Shown in pieces: positions 44,562 through 53,921 of a stretch of DNA of 64,000 nucleotides; within the stretch, counting starts at the first letter, position 1; every line of letters begins with the position of its first letter. The position numbers and the translations under genes were made by a program. This DNA comes from Streptobacillus notomytis (GTDB lineage Bacteria > Fusobacteriota > Fusobacteriia > Fusobacteriales > Leptotrichiaceae). Location of the stretch: the NCBI GenBank assembly GCA_001612575.1, contig LJRV01000308.1, positions 36,753-100,752 on the forward strand, in the 5' to 3' direction. The notes under the pieces are model-generated. The model saw only the letters and a list, made by a program, of their open reading frames with translations, did no database searches and was not told where the DNA came from.

Positions 44562-46079
44562 CTATTTTTCTTTTATTAAATTTTCTTTTATCAAGTATTC
44601 TTTAGCTACTTCTCTTGCTGATTTACCTTCAACATCTACCTTATAATTCATTTCTATCATCTCTTTAGAATTAATCCTATTTGATAATTTTTCAAGAATA
44701 ATTTTTAATTCAGGATATTTTTTTAATGTTTCCTCTCTTAATAATGGTGCAACCTGATAAGGAGGGAATAACTCTTTGTCATCTTCTAATATTTTTAAAT
44801 CGTATGTCAAAATTTTACTATCTGTTGAATAAATTTCAATAATATCTACATTCCCACTATTTATAGCACTATAACGTAAAGAAGGTTCCATTGTTCTTAC
44901 TTTTAAATTTAATCCATAACGGCTTTTTAATCCCATATTACCATCTTTTCTATCATTAAATTCTAAAGTGAATCCAGCCATAGCATTATCCTCTATTTTC
45001 TTTAAATCAGAAATTTTATTTAAATTATGAATCTTTCCATAATATGTTTTTATAGCTATAGCATAAGTATTTTGAAATATACTAGGTCTTAAATAAACTA
45101 AATTATCCTGTTCAAATATTCTATATCTTGCTATTTCATATACCTTTTGTGCATCATTTGATATATTCTCTATAGGATTTTTTAAAAGTGTTGTCACAAT
45201 TGTTCCTGTATATTCTGGATATATATCAACACTTTTTGATTTTAATGCTTCATATAAGAAATTAGTCTTTCCAAAATTAGGCTTTAGCTCAACATTTATA
45301 TCACTTTCTTCTTCAATAAGTAATTTATACATGTTTATAATAATTTCAGGTTCAGCCCCAAGTTTTCCAGCAATAACTAATGTTTTTTCAAAACTACTTG
45401 ATAAAGGAATGAAACTTAAAGTTACTGAAAAAATAGAAAGTATTAATGCAATTAGTATAATTTTAGGTTTTCTATTTTGTAAAAATTTAATTAACCCTCC
45501 AAAAATTATAGCAAGAATTGCTGAAGAAATAGCTCCAATAAAAATAAGTTCTGTATTATTACGATCAATCCCTAATAATATAAATGATCCAAGACCACCA
45601 GCACCAACTAAAGCTGCAAGCGTTGCTGTACCAATAATCATAATACTTGCTGTTCTCACACCAGACATTAATATCCCCATTGATAAAGCTAATTGATATT
45701 TTTTTAATTTTTCCCACTTAGTCATTCCAAAAGCTGTAGCAGCTTCTTCAAGTGATGAATCTATTTCAGATAACCCTGTAATAGTACTCTGTAATATAGG
45801 AAATATTGCATATATAACAAGAGTAACAACGGCTGGAAGTGTTCCTATACCTATAAGAGGTATAAAAAGTCCTAATAAAGCTAATGATGGAATAGTTTGA
45901 AATATTCCTGTAACTTGTAATGTCCATTCTTTTGTCTTCTTATAATTTGTTACACATATCCCCAATGGAACAGCTATAATAATTGCAATAAGCAATGATA
46001 ATAAAGAAATTTGTAAATGTTCAAATAAAGCTACAAACCATTCTAATTTTTTATCAATAAAAACATTGATAATACTCAT
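44562..46079 (-). CDS. Fused osmoprotectant ABC permease / substrate-binding protein (OpuC/OpuB type)
   Basis: 505 residues. An N-terminal permease (about 1-215) has five to six membrane helices and the conserved GIFQTIPSLALLGLFIPL and EAATAFGMTKWEK (EAA loop) blocks. The glycine betaine/choline/carnitine-binding domain (about 225-505) includes GKLGAEPEIIINMY and DIYPEYTGTIVTTLL. The fusion puts the binding domain outside the inner membrane. It overlaps the ATPase stop by one base. Likely imports choline/betaine-type compatible solutes. Confidence 0.93.
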   Translation of the reverse strand: MSIINVFIDKKLEWFVALFEHLQISLLSLLIAIIIAVPLGICVTNYKKTKEWTLQVTGIFQTIPSLALLGLFIPLIGIGTLPAVVTLVIYAIFPILQSTITGLSEIDSSLEEAATAFGMTKWEKLKKYQLALSMGILMSGVRTASIMIIGTATLAALVGAGGLGSFILLGIDRNNTELIFIGAISSAILAIIFGGLIKFLQNRKPKIILIALILSIFSVTLSFIPLSSSFEKTLVIAGKLGAEPEIIINMYKLLIEEESDINVELKPNFGKTNFLYEALKSKSVDIYPEYTGTIVTTLLKNPIENISNDAQKVYEIARYRIFEQDNLVYLRPSIFQNTYAIAIKTYYGKIHNLNKISDLKKIEDNAMAGFTLEFNDRKDGNMGLKSRYGLNLKVRTMEPSLRYSAINSGNVDIIEIYSTDSKILTYDLKILEDDKELFPPYQVAPLLREETLKKYPELKIILEKLSNRINSKEMIEMNYKVDVEGKSAREVAKEYLIKENLIKEK

Positions 46080-46810
46080 TATTCACACTCCCTTACATAA
46101 AAAAATTCTTTTACAAAATCATTTACAGGATTATTTCTAATTTCTGTAGATATATCACATTGAATAACTTCTCCACTTTTCATTATACAAATTTTATCAG
46201 CTAATTTCAAAGCTTCATTCATATCATGTGTTACAAAAACTGTTGTCATTTTATATTCTTCATGTAACATCTTAATTAAATCTTGTAATTGTGTTTTACT
46301 TAAAGGATCTAATGCAGAAAAAGGTTCATCCATAAGTAAAATCTTAGGATTAGAAATAATAGCTCTTAAAATCCCTATTCTTTGTTTTTCTCCTCCTGAT
46401 AATTCTTTAGGTAATCTTTTCATATACTTTTCAGGATCAAGTCCAACTTTTTCTAATAAATCTATTGTTTTCTTTTTTATAAGTTCTTTATCCATATTTT
46501 TCATTTCTGGAATTAAAGCTATATTCTCTTCAACTGTTAAATTAGGGAAAAGTGCTATTTGTTGAAGTACATAACCTATTTCCAAACGAAGTTCTCTAAG
46601 ATTATATTCTTTCAAATTCTTATCTTGAAAGAATATATCTCCCTCTGTTTGTTTAAAAAGTCTATTAATTAATTTTAACATTGTAGTTTTTCCACTTCCA
46701 CTTGGTCCAATAATAACAAAAAATTCTCCTTTTTGAATTTGTAAATTAATATTATTTAAAATAACTCCCGCTATTGGACATATAATAGACACATTTTTAT
46801 ATTCAATCAT
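46079..46810 (-). CDS. Osmoprotectant ABC transporter ATPase (OpuCA-like, no CBS domains)
   Basis: Walker A GPSGSGKTTMLK, Q-loop VLQQIALFPNLTV, signature LSGGEKQRIGILRA, Walker B ILLMDEPFSALDP and switch VTHDM are all present. At 243 residues it lacks the C-terminal CBS pair that senses ionic strength in OpuA/OpuCA, so osmotic gating may be absent. Start is ATG 46808-46810 with GGAGAATTT upstream, not the frame start at 46825. First gene of a long run to dnaN. Confidence 0.92.
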   Translation of the reverse strand: MIEYKNVSIICPIAGVILNNINLQIQKGEFFVIIGPSGSGKTTMLKLINRLFKQTEGDIFFQDKNLKEYNLRELRLEIGYVLQQIALFPNLTVEENIALIPEMKNMDKELIKKKTIDLLEKVGLDPEKYMKRLPKELSGGEKQRIGILRAIISNPKILLMDEPFSALDPLSKTQLQDLIKMLHEEYKMTTVFVTHDMNEALKLADKICIMKSGEVIQCDISTEIRNNPVNDFVKEFFYVRECE

Positions 46811-46825
46811 AAATTCTCCTTTCAT

Positions 46826-47206
46826 AATATCATTATAATACCCAGATTAATCTAATTGTTAGTGTATTATAATAAAATATGATCAACTATATATAAATGT
46901 TATTAATTTTATATGAAATTAAACATAATTCACACACATTATATCATAATTTAATATTTTTTACATTACAATTAACCAAAAATATAATAATCAATATATT
47001 CTAGTAATGTTTACATTATATTTTAATTATAATTTTTAAATTACTCTAATAATTCTAACTTATCATAATCACTATAGAATACTAAATATATTTGTAGATA
47101 TTTCACATTATCGAACTAATTTTAAATAATTTTATTTTCAACCTCTATATTCAATTAGTTTACAATGATAAATACTAGATTAAATAAATTATTTTTTCAA
47201 AAATAA
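46826..47206. other. AT-rich intergenic region upstream of the osmolyte operon
   Basis: No gene seen. On the minus strand TATGATATAAT (TATAAT at 46938-46943, extended TG) is the likeliest -10 for the osmolyte transporter, with no good -35 partner. The rest is low-complexity AT sequence between the osmolyte operon and the restriction-system remnant. Confidence 0.45.
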
Positions 47207-47240
47207 AAAAGAGCAATTTTTTTATGTTAATTACTCTTTC
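47207..47240 (-). terminator. Terminator after the LlaJI-like remnant
   Basis: Arms AAAGAGCAATT and AATTACTCTTT with one mismatch, followed on the minus strand by TTTTTTATTTTTG; it abuts the last stop codon of the restriction gene remnant. Confidence 0.65.
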
Positions 47241-48493
47241 TCAATATAATATATTCGTCTTATTTGCAAGTGTAACCGTTTTTTCAACCAACTTTGCTAA
47301 CTCATCAATATCTTTTTTATTGTGTTCAACTGTCCTTGACATCATCCACTTAATATCTATTAAAATACCCTGTACTCGTTCATATGGAGATCCAGAACTT
47401 TTCCATTCTCCTCGTGCTTCACCAATATAAAGCATATTTTCTTTTGAAGGAAACATTTTACCTTCCTTATTAAATGGCATTAAAAATAAATTATAAACTA
47501 ATGGTGATTGTCCATTCTTGTCTTTAAATTTTGGAGAAGTTGCAACATATTCTCCATAAGTAATCTGCTTATTAATAGAACTTGAATGCGGTAATTCAAT
47601 ATGATCTTTACTATCACCATATCTATAATATTTAGCGTCAATAATAAATATAGAATCATCTACTTTCATGATTGTATCTGGTTCAAGTGCAGATTTTGAT
47701 CGTTTACCTTCATTAATAAGATACCACGATGTTTTTGGAAAATATAAATTCTTATTATCTTCACCAAAATTAAAATCAATCATTTTTTCCCAAACATATT
47801 CAAAATTATTAGTCCCAAAGAAAAACCTTGTATTGCGCCCTTTCCACCCAATATATTGTATCATACAAAGCATTCCAGAAAGTAACGCTTTATTTTGAGT
47901 ATTATTTTCTACACGAAGTTTTTCCTTAAGTGCAGCCACAAAACTTTTTTTTCAAATACTATAGATGGTTTTCGCATTATATTTTCAGAAAAAAGAAAAC
48001 CAATTTTTTTATAAGCTTATTCGTTTATCTTTGTAATATAATTTGCCATATCAACTTTTGATTCCTGTGATATAGTTTTAAGATAAACAAAACAATCATC
48101 TTGTGGATATGCTCTCTGAGTTTTTATAGTCTTAGTCCAATTCTTAGGTCCTTTACCATTAACAGTAAAAAATCGTTCATTTTCTGTATAATAACCACGA
48201 TTATAATAATCATTAAGAACAGTCATATAAGCTTGAATTGGAAAGTTAACTTCTTCAGAATTTTCTACAAATAATTTCGGTAGTAATCTTTCCTTTATTC
48301 CTGAAAAATTAGTTAAAACTCTAATCAAAAGTTTAATGTCCTTTTTTTGTTCATCAACTGTTTTCCCAAGATTATACCCAATAGGAAAACATATTTTAAT
48401 TAGATCTCCATCAAAACGAATTCCAACAAAAGTATCTGTTCCTTCATTTGTATTCACATGACACTCACATAAAGGGGATGTTTCTATTTCCAT
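47241..48493 (-). pseudogene. LlaJI/McrC-type restriction endonuclease subunit, disrupted
   Basis: Two frames together give one LlaJI-like protein. The 5' part (48017-48493, 158 residues, EGTDTFVGIRFDGDLIKICFPIGYNLG) stops at TAA 48017-48019. Translation past it stays in frame (AYKKIGFLFSENIMRKPSIVFEKK) to a run of eight As, where a one-base loss shifts the frame. The 3' part (47241-47939, 232 residues) carries the nuclease core LEPDTIMKVDDSIFIIDAKYYR (PD-DxK). The start has AAAGGAGAT. One nonsense plus one A-tract frameshift means it is probably inactive. Confidence 0.82.
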
Positions 48494-48514
48494 ATCATAT
48501 CTCCTTTACTAATA

Positions 48515-50223
48515 CTAATTCAATCCAAAAATATCATTATTAAAAATATCTAATCTTTTTTTACCTTTTGATGTTTCAAAAGCTTTAATTAGTTTTTCAA
48601 GACTATCATATTCACTCTTAAATACATCGTCTCTTGTAAATTTAAATGCATCATCCCACAAATATTTTAATACTTTTTCAGGAAAATTATGATTTTTATC
48701 ATCGGCTTCATCTTGAGTAATACAATCATCTGTAGTATAAAAATATAAATCTTCTTCTGTTATAAAATAAGCTCCAAGTCGCTTATCCTAAGATGATGTC
48801 ATACCAACATTTTTCGTTATAATTAAGTTATTAATTATATCAGCAAAAACTGACCACTTAATTTCTATATCAAGAATTTCCTTATTTGCAATTTTTGATT
48901 TTTTAACATCATTTTCAACCATACGCATATTCCATCTTCTTTGAAATGCAGTATCCAATGTAAAAACATTTTGATCAGATGTATTCATTGTGGCAAAAAT
49001 AAATAAATTTGAAGGTAATTTAATTTTTTCTGATATATTACCATGTATATACACTTTTTTAGCTACATCTATATTATTAATTTCATACTCACTATTTCCA
49101 TGATTATCTCTATCAAGCAACTGGAAAATATCTCTAAAAATTGCTGGAGCATTACCTCTATTAATTTCTTCTATGATCAAACAATATTTTTTTGTAGGAT
49201 TATTATATGCTGCAGATAATATTCTTGTAAATGGTCCTGCTGAAAACTCATATCTTATTTTTCCTGTATTTGAATCTGTAAATGGCAATATCTGACCAAC
49301 AAAATCTCCATATGTATAATCAGGATGGAAAACAACTCTTTCAATTTCATCAGAATCTTTACAATATTTATTTTTATAATATAACTTTTACCACATCCAG
49401 GAACACCATATAATAAAACATTTATTCCACCTTTAAGACGATCTAATTTATCTATTATATTTTCTCTTTTTTCAAAATTTTCTATAGATTTATCATTATA
49501 TATTTCAAGATTACGCAGACGTGTTTCATATTTTGATAAAACTTCTGGAGCAATTTTAATACATTTAGTTCCAATTGGAAATCTTGTTTCTTCTGTAAAA
49601 AATCCAAATTTAACCAAAGTTATAATAGTTGCTACACCAGAAACATAATTTTTTTCTTCTCTGCTTAATCTATAATCATCTTTTAAAAAGCCATCAGGAT
49701 ATTTCCTATCTTTATTATGTATAACTTTCAATTGAGAAAGTACATCAGTATAGCTCATATCTAAGTCTACTAATTTCCAGAGTAAAAACGAAAATTCACG
49801 ATACGTTAAATATCCCATATCCAAAATAGCTCTAACATATACTGAAAGTGGCTCAACATTTGAAAAACTTTTAGGAGATCCATGGTTATCTCTTCCAAAT
49901 TTTACTTTTTCCAAAACATCCATAATTACTTCTTGAACTTTAGTAATACTATTAGATTTAATCGCTTCATACATCTTTTTCCCAAAAGTTATTATTCGTA
50001 TCTTTGAATTTAATTTTTTAATATCTTCTTTAATTGTAAATCCAAAATATGAAGTTATCTTTACACAATCTTTTTGAATTTCTTGGTTATCTCTAATTAT
50101 AGTATTTAATTTAGCTTTATATTCCTCATTTGTAATCCAATCATCAGCCTCATAAAATATATGAAGAACAGTTTTAACTTCATCTAATGTAACACTATAC
50201 TTAGACATTATTATTTTCCCCAT
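48515..50223 (-). pseudogene. McrB-like AAA+ GTPase subunit of the LlaJI/McrBC system, disrupted
   Basis: Three pieces rebuild one McrB-type protein. The 5' piece (49255-50223) has a DNA-binding-like N-terminus and Walker A LLYGVPGCGKSY; directly after it the frame shifts at a run of five As. The correct frame continues as KNKYCKDSDEIERVVFHPDYTYGDFVGQ into the 48788-49288 frame (IIEEINRGNAPAIFRDIFQLLDRD, ATMNTSDQNVFTLDTAFQRRW). A TAG at 48788-48790 stands where homologues have Glu, and the in-frame tail DKRLGAYFITEEDL runs to the true stop at 48515-48517. Strong AAGGAGG before ATG 50223. No companion methyltransferase nearby. Confidence 0.82.
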
Positions 50224-50492
50224 TTTATCCCTCCTTCTATCATTAGTAATCCTTAGAATACTTCATAATTTTACAAAAATATTTTTATAATGTTATATCA
50301 TATACCATTTATGGCAACAAGTAATTATACAGCTTATTTCCAATATATAAACATTGATTAAAATTAATGTTTCCCCTTTTTAAAGAAAAAAACAAGTCTT
50401 GAAACTCTACATCTGATTGGCATAAAAAATATAATATAAGCTATAAATAACGAACATGCAAAACTTAGCATTATTTTTTACAAACAAAAAAT
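50224..50492. other. Gene-free stretch upstream of the McrB-like remnant
   Basis: AT-rich and low-complexity; I see no coding frame or RNA. It probably holds the former promoter of the restriction genes, but no clear -35/-10 pair stands out. Confidence 0.4.
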
Positions 50493-50512
50493 GATTAGAT
50501 TTTACTCTAATC
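50493..50512 (-). terminator. Intrinsic terminator after the wHTH remnant
   Basis: Stem GATTAGA / TCTAATC around GTAAAA, followed on the minus strand by ATTTTTTG, 31 bp past the stop of the winged-helix fragment. Confidence 0.75.
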
Positions 50513-50543
50513 ACCTTTTTGTTCTATGCATTGCAACTCACCA

Positions 50544-50804
50544 CTACTTCATAATTACCCACTGACCTAATTTAGTTGAACCTTCATATCTAATAAGTCC
50601 AGCTTTCCTCATTTTAGTTAAATGATAACGCACACCATCAACAGTAAAATTTAGTTTCTCTGCCATTTCTTTCGAACTTATATGCGGATTTTTAGCAATT
50701 ATCTTAATAATATCTTCATGTTTCATGGTAGTTTTAGTAGTAGTTTTCATGGTAGTTTCTTTGGTAGTACTACCATTAAACTCTTTCAAAAATTCTTCAT
50801 TCAC
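50544..50804 (-). pseudogene. Winged-helix C-terminal fragment of an AlbA_2/AAA-4-type regulator
   Basis: 86 residues starting at GTG. A low-complexity linker of Thr/Lys repeats (TTKETTMKTTTKTTMK), encoded by near-repeats of ACTACCATGAAA, precedes a winged helix-turn-helix (HISSKEMAEKLNFTVDGVRYHLTKMRKAGLIRYEG). This is the usual C-terminal end of AlbA_2 regulators. It lies one frame away from the preceding 106-residue piece, with only a two-base gap, so the two were probably one protein split by a frameshift. It could still be expressed as a small DNA-binding protein. Confidence 0.65.
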
Positions 50805-50806
50805 GC

Positions 50807-51127
50807 TTATAAATCTTCTTCATTATTCGAATAAAATTTAAGCTCAGGAAAGCCATTTTCTAATAGTGCATCCTTTGCACGCCTTATGCCTGATCCATAA
50901 GACTCTATCAAATTAAGTGAAAAGAACATATCTTTAAGTTCTTTGTTAAGATACTGTATTCTATCAAAACTTCTATCCCTGTTAAGAGCCTCAATGGTTA
51001 CTGGCGGAAGTAGTCTATTATGATTCACAAAAGAAATTCTATCTTTGTAAATGTATATTCCTACATATTCAGGCCTGTCATAAATGCTGTTAGGATACTT
51101 AAGATTAATTATTATCCATCTCATCAT
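50807..51127 (-). pseudogene. Internal fragment of an AlbA_2/AAA-4-type ATP-binding regulator
   Basis: 106 residues resembling the C-terminal part of the divergent AAA-4 family: VGIYIYKDRISFVNHNRLLPPVTIEAL (family pattern iyxDRIEIxNPGxLP), then NLIESYGSGIRRAKDALLENGFPELKF (family ExxGSGixri). The N-terminal AlbA_2 DNA-binding half is absent; upstream sequence 51130-51190 has a short unrelated-looking frame. So this is a 5'-truncated and frameshifted remnant, next to the broken restriction genes. Confidence 0.68.
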
Positions 51128-51260
51128 TTAGTAATCCTACGTTTCTAAATTGTTCTTTGTATCTCCACAAACCATATCAATGCAAACATTCACATCAATA
51201 TAATTTTTATGGACTTTTTTACATAATATTTGTAAAACTACTTAAAATTAAAGATTTTCA

Positions 51261-52628
51261 CTATTTCTCTCTTTGTATCAACGCTATGCACTCCACATGA
51301 TGTGTTTGTGGAAACATATCAAAACCTTTTATAAATTTTAACTTATATCCATATTCTTTTAAAATTGTAATATCTCTAGCAAGTGTAGTTGGATTACATG
51401 AAATATATATTAATTTATTAATATTACTCTCACTTACTCTCTTTAAAACAAAACTATCTATTCCTTTTCTTGCTGGATCAAAAACTATATAATCTATATT
51501 ATTTTTCTCTAAAACTTTAGATATAGTTTCTTCTACTTTTCCAACTATAAATTCAACATTATTTATATTATTCTCATTTCTTGTTTTTATTGCTGCACTA
51601 ACAGATTCCTGAACTACTTCAAGTCCTATAACCTTACTTGCTTTCTGTGACATTATCATAGCAATAGTTCCAGTTCCTGAAAATGCATCTATAATATTCT
51701 TATTATCATATTCACCCAAAAGCTCTAATGCTTTTAAATACAGTTTTTCAGTCTGTTTCTTATTAATTTGAAAAAATGAATTAGGGTATATTTTAAAATT
51801 AATTCCAAATAAATTTTCAACAATATATGAAGAACCTGCTATTTTAATAAATTCTTCTCCAAAAATTACATTATCAATTTTATTTTTTATTGATATATAT
51901 ATTGATTTAATTTCAGAATTTTCATTATACAATTCCATTAAAGTATTTTTCAAACGACTAATAGATGATTTACCGTTAACAACTAACACTAACATCACTT
52001 CACCCATATCATTATTTCTAATAACACATGTTTTTAAAAATCCTGTATTAGTTACATCATTAAATACCTTATACTCTTTTTTAATTCCCTTATACTCATT
52101 CAATTTATATAATAGTTTTTCTAATATTTTTGTTGCAATATTAGATCTTAAATTTACTTCATTACTAACAAATATTTCATGTGATTTCTTTTTAAAAAAT
52201 CCAGTTTTTATCTCACCATTTATCTTAATAAATGGTTCAGCAACTTTATTTCTATAATTAAAAATATCATCTGATTTTTCAACATAAATATCTTCTTTTA
52301 TATCTTCTTTCGCTATTCTTTGCATCACATCTTTTAAAATCATAGACTTATATTTAATTTGTGCATCATAATTCATCATTGCAAAATCACAACCTGAGTA
52401 ATCTTCAAAAGTAATTTTATCAAGTGATATTCTATCTACAGAAGGTTTAACAATTTCATATATTAAACCTCTTGCATATGTTTTTTTTATAGATATTATT
52501 TTTACTTTAAGTTCATCTCCTGGCACTGACATAGGTACAAAAATTACTAAATCTTCATATTTAGCTATACCTTCTCCACCAAATACTAACTTTTCTATTT
52601 TAACATCAACTATATCATTAATTTTCAT
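51261..52628 (-). CDS. TRAM-domain RNA (uracil-C5)-methyltransferase (RlmD/RlmCD type)
   Basis: 455 residues. The N-terminal TRAM domain (about 1-60: VEKLVFGGEGIAKYEDLVIFV-type pattern) is followed by the RumA/TrmA catalytic domain: QINKKQTEKLY, DAFSGTGTIAMIMS, FDPARKGID and the active-site Cys in YISCNPTTLARD. The four Cys that hold the 4Fe-4S cluster in E. coli RlmD are not there: only GCDFAMMNY remains, as in some Gram-positive RlmCD-like enzymes. Target is 23S U1939 and/or U747 by homology. Confidence 0.92.
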   Translation of the reverse strand: MKINDIVDVKIEKLVFGGEGIAKYEDLVIFVPMSVPGDELKVKIISIKKTYARGLIYEIVKPSVDRISLDKITFEDYSGCDFAMMNYDAQIKYKSMILKDVMQRIAKEDIKEDIYVEKSDDIFNYRNKVAEPFIKINGEIKTGFFKKKSHEIFVSNEVNLRSNIATKILEKLLYKLNEYKGIKKEYKVFNDVTNTGFLKTCVIRNNDMGEVMLVLVVNGKSSISRLKNTLMELYNENSEIKSIYISIKNKIDNVIFGEEFIKIAGSSYIVENLFGINFKIYPNSFFQINKKQTEKLYLKALELLGEYDNKNIIDAFSGTGTIAMIMSQKASKVIGLEVVQESVSAAIKTRNENNINNVEFIVGKVEETISKVLEKNNIDYIVFDPARKGIDSFVLKRVSESNINKLIYISCNPTTLARDITILKEYGYKLKFIKGFDMFPQTHHVECIALIQREK

Positions 52629-53796
52629 TCAAAAACTCCAAAGCATTTTTTAATTGAACAATCATTCCTATTCTTATTGCATTTTCATCTACCTTAAATT
52701 TTGGATGATGTAAATCATATATAGCACCTATTTTTTCATTTTTTACTCCCAATCTATAAAATGAACCTTCTATTTCATTTAAGAAATATCCTACATCTTC
52801 TACATCCATCCTAGATTTTTCAACCATCACACAATTTTCATAACCTAAAATATCTTTTACATTTTTCTCCAAGAATCTAGTTTTCTCCTCATTATTTATA
52901 ACTGGCATATAACTATCTTTAAAATCAATATCTACTGTAGCTCCCATACTTTCAACAAATTTAGGTAAATTATTTTTTATTTCATCTACTAACCATTTTT
53001 TTAAATCAAGAGTAAGTGTTCTAATAGTTCCAGTTAATACAGCCTTATCTGCAACAATATTTTGTGCAGTTCCAGCATTAAATGTTCCTACAGTTATTAA
53101 AGCGCATTCTCTTGCATCTATTCTTCTACTAATTAAAGATTGTAAATATTCTACAACCTTTGACCCTACAACTACAGTATCTATCCCTAGATAAGCTAAT
53201 GCTGCATGCGATGCAAACCCATTTATAGTTATTTTAAAAGTTGATGAAGTGGCATGTAATTTCCCATATTTTATACCAATTTTCCCTGCTTCTATTTCTG
53301 GTGCAACATGAAATGCAAAAATAGCATCTGCTTTAAAATCATCATTAACTCCTTCTTCAAGCATTCTTTTCGCACCACCTATAGTTTCTTCAGCTGGTTG
53401 AAAGAAAAATTTAACATTTCCTTTCCATTTATCCAAGTTTTCAGATAAAATTTTAGCTACTCCTAATTGTACACTTGTATGTACATCATGACCACAAGCA
53501 TGCATTACACCTTTATTTTTCGATTGAATCTCAAAATCACTTTCTTCTAATATTGGTAATGCGTCCATATCTGCTCTAAATGCAACTGTTTTACCTTTTC
53601 CATTTTTTATATACGCATATATTCCAGTATCTGCAACTCTCTTATATTCTATATTTTGTTTTTTTAAAAATTCTTCTATATATTTTGATGTATTATATTC
53701 ACATTCACTTAACTCTGGATTTTCATGTAAATACCTTCTATGAAGCACTATTTCTTCATAAATATCATCCACTATTTTTTTTATAAAATCATTCAT
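52618..53796 (-). CDS. M20-family amidohydrolase (N-acyl amino-acid/hippurate type)
   Basis: 392-residue metallopeptidase-family enzyme that removes acyl groups from amino acids or related amides. Metal-site motifs: RADMDALPILE, HACGHDVHTS, QPAEETIGGAKRMLEEG, and the dimerisation-domain NGFASHAALAYLGIDTV. The catalytic set (His/Cys/Asp/Glu/His) looks complete. Divergent from an IclR regulator gene, with which it shares a 125-bp control region. Substrate not inferable. Confidence 0.92.
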   Translation of the reverse strand: MNDFIKKIVDDIYEEIVLHRRYLHENPELSECEYNTSKYIEEFLKKQNIEYKRVADTGIYAYIKNGKGKTVAFRADMDALPILEESDFEIQSKNKGVMHACGHDVHTSVQLGVAKILSENLDKWKGNVKFFFQPAEETIGGAKRMLEEGVNDDFKADAIFAFHVAPEIEAGKIGIKYGKLHATSSTFKITINGFASHAALAYLGIDTVVVGSKVVEYLQSLISRRIDARECALITVGTFNAGTAQNIVADKAVLTGTIRTLTLDLKKWLVDEIKNNLPKFVESMGATVDIDFKDSYMPVINNEEKTRFLEKNVKDILGYENCVMVEKSRMDVEDVGYFLNEIEGSFYRLGVKNEKIGAIYDLHHPKFKVDENAIRIGMIVQLKNALEFLNEN

Positions 53797-53820
53797 AATC
53801 CTTCACTCCATTTTCTTCAT

Positions 53821-53849
53821 ATTTTAACACAAATAAAATTGTTTATCAA
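53821..53849 (-). promoter_or_regulatory. Promoter of the M20 amidohydrolase gene
   Basis: Minus strand TTGATA (53844-53849) and TAAAAT (53821-53826), 17-bp spacer, TGT extended -10; directly next to the palindrome at 53852-53869. Confidence 0.75.
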
Positions 53850-53851
53850 CT

Positions 53852-53869
53852 AAGTATGCGTAAATACTT
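53852..53869. promoter_or_regulatory. Candidate IclR-family operator (inverted repeat)
   Basis: AAGTAT and ATACTT separated by six bases, lying between the two divergent -35 boxes and overlapping the one of the regulator gene. IclR-type regulators commonly bind such palindromes in shared divergent promoters. Confidence 0.45.
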
Positions 53870-53896
53870 GATTTTAAGATATTTATAATATATAAT
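53868..53896 (+). promoter_or_regulatory. Promoter of the IclR-family regulator gene
   Basis: TTGATT (53868-53873) and TATAAT (53891-53896), 17-bp spacer; ribosome binding site GAAGGGAGTG follows. Confidence 0.75.
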
Positions 53897-53921
53897 TATG
53901 AAGAAGGGAGTGTATTAAATT

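Noticed and set aside
43939..44646. Plus-strand frames opposite plsY and the osmolyte permease
   Set aside because: Antisense to conserved membrane-protein genes, with no supporting promoter or ribosome binding site.
47241..51127. Mobile element or genomic island with defined ends
   Set aside because: The decayed restriction and regulator genes look like an accessory island, but I found no transposase, integrase or flanking direct repeats.
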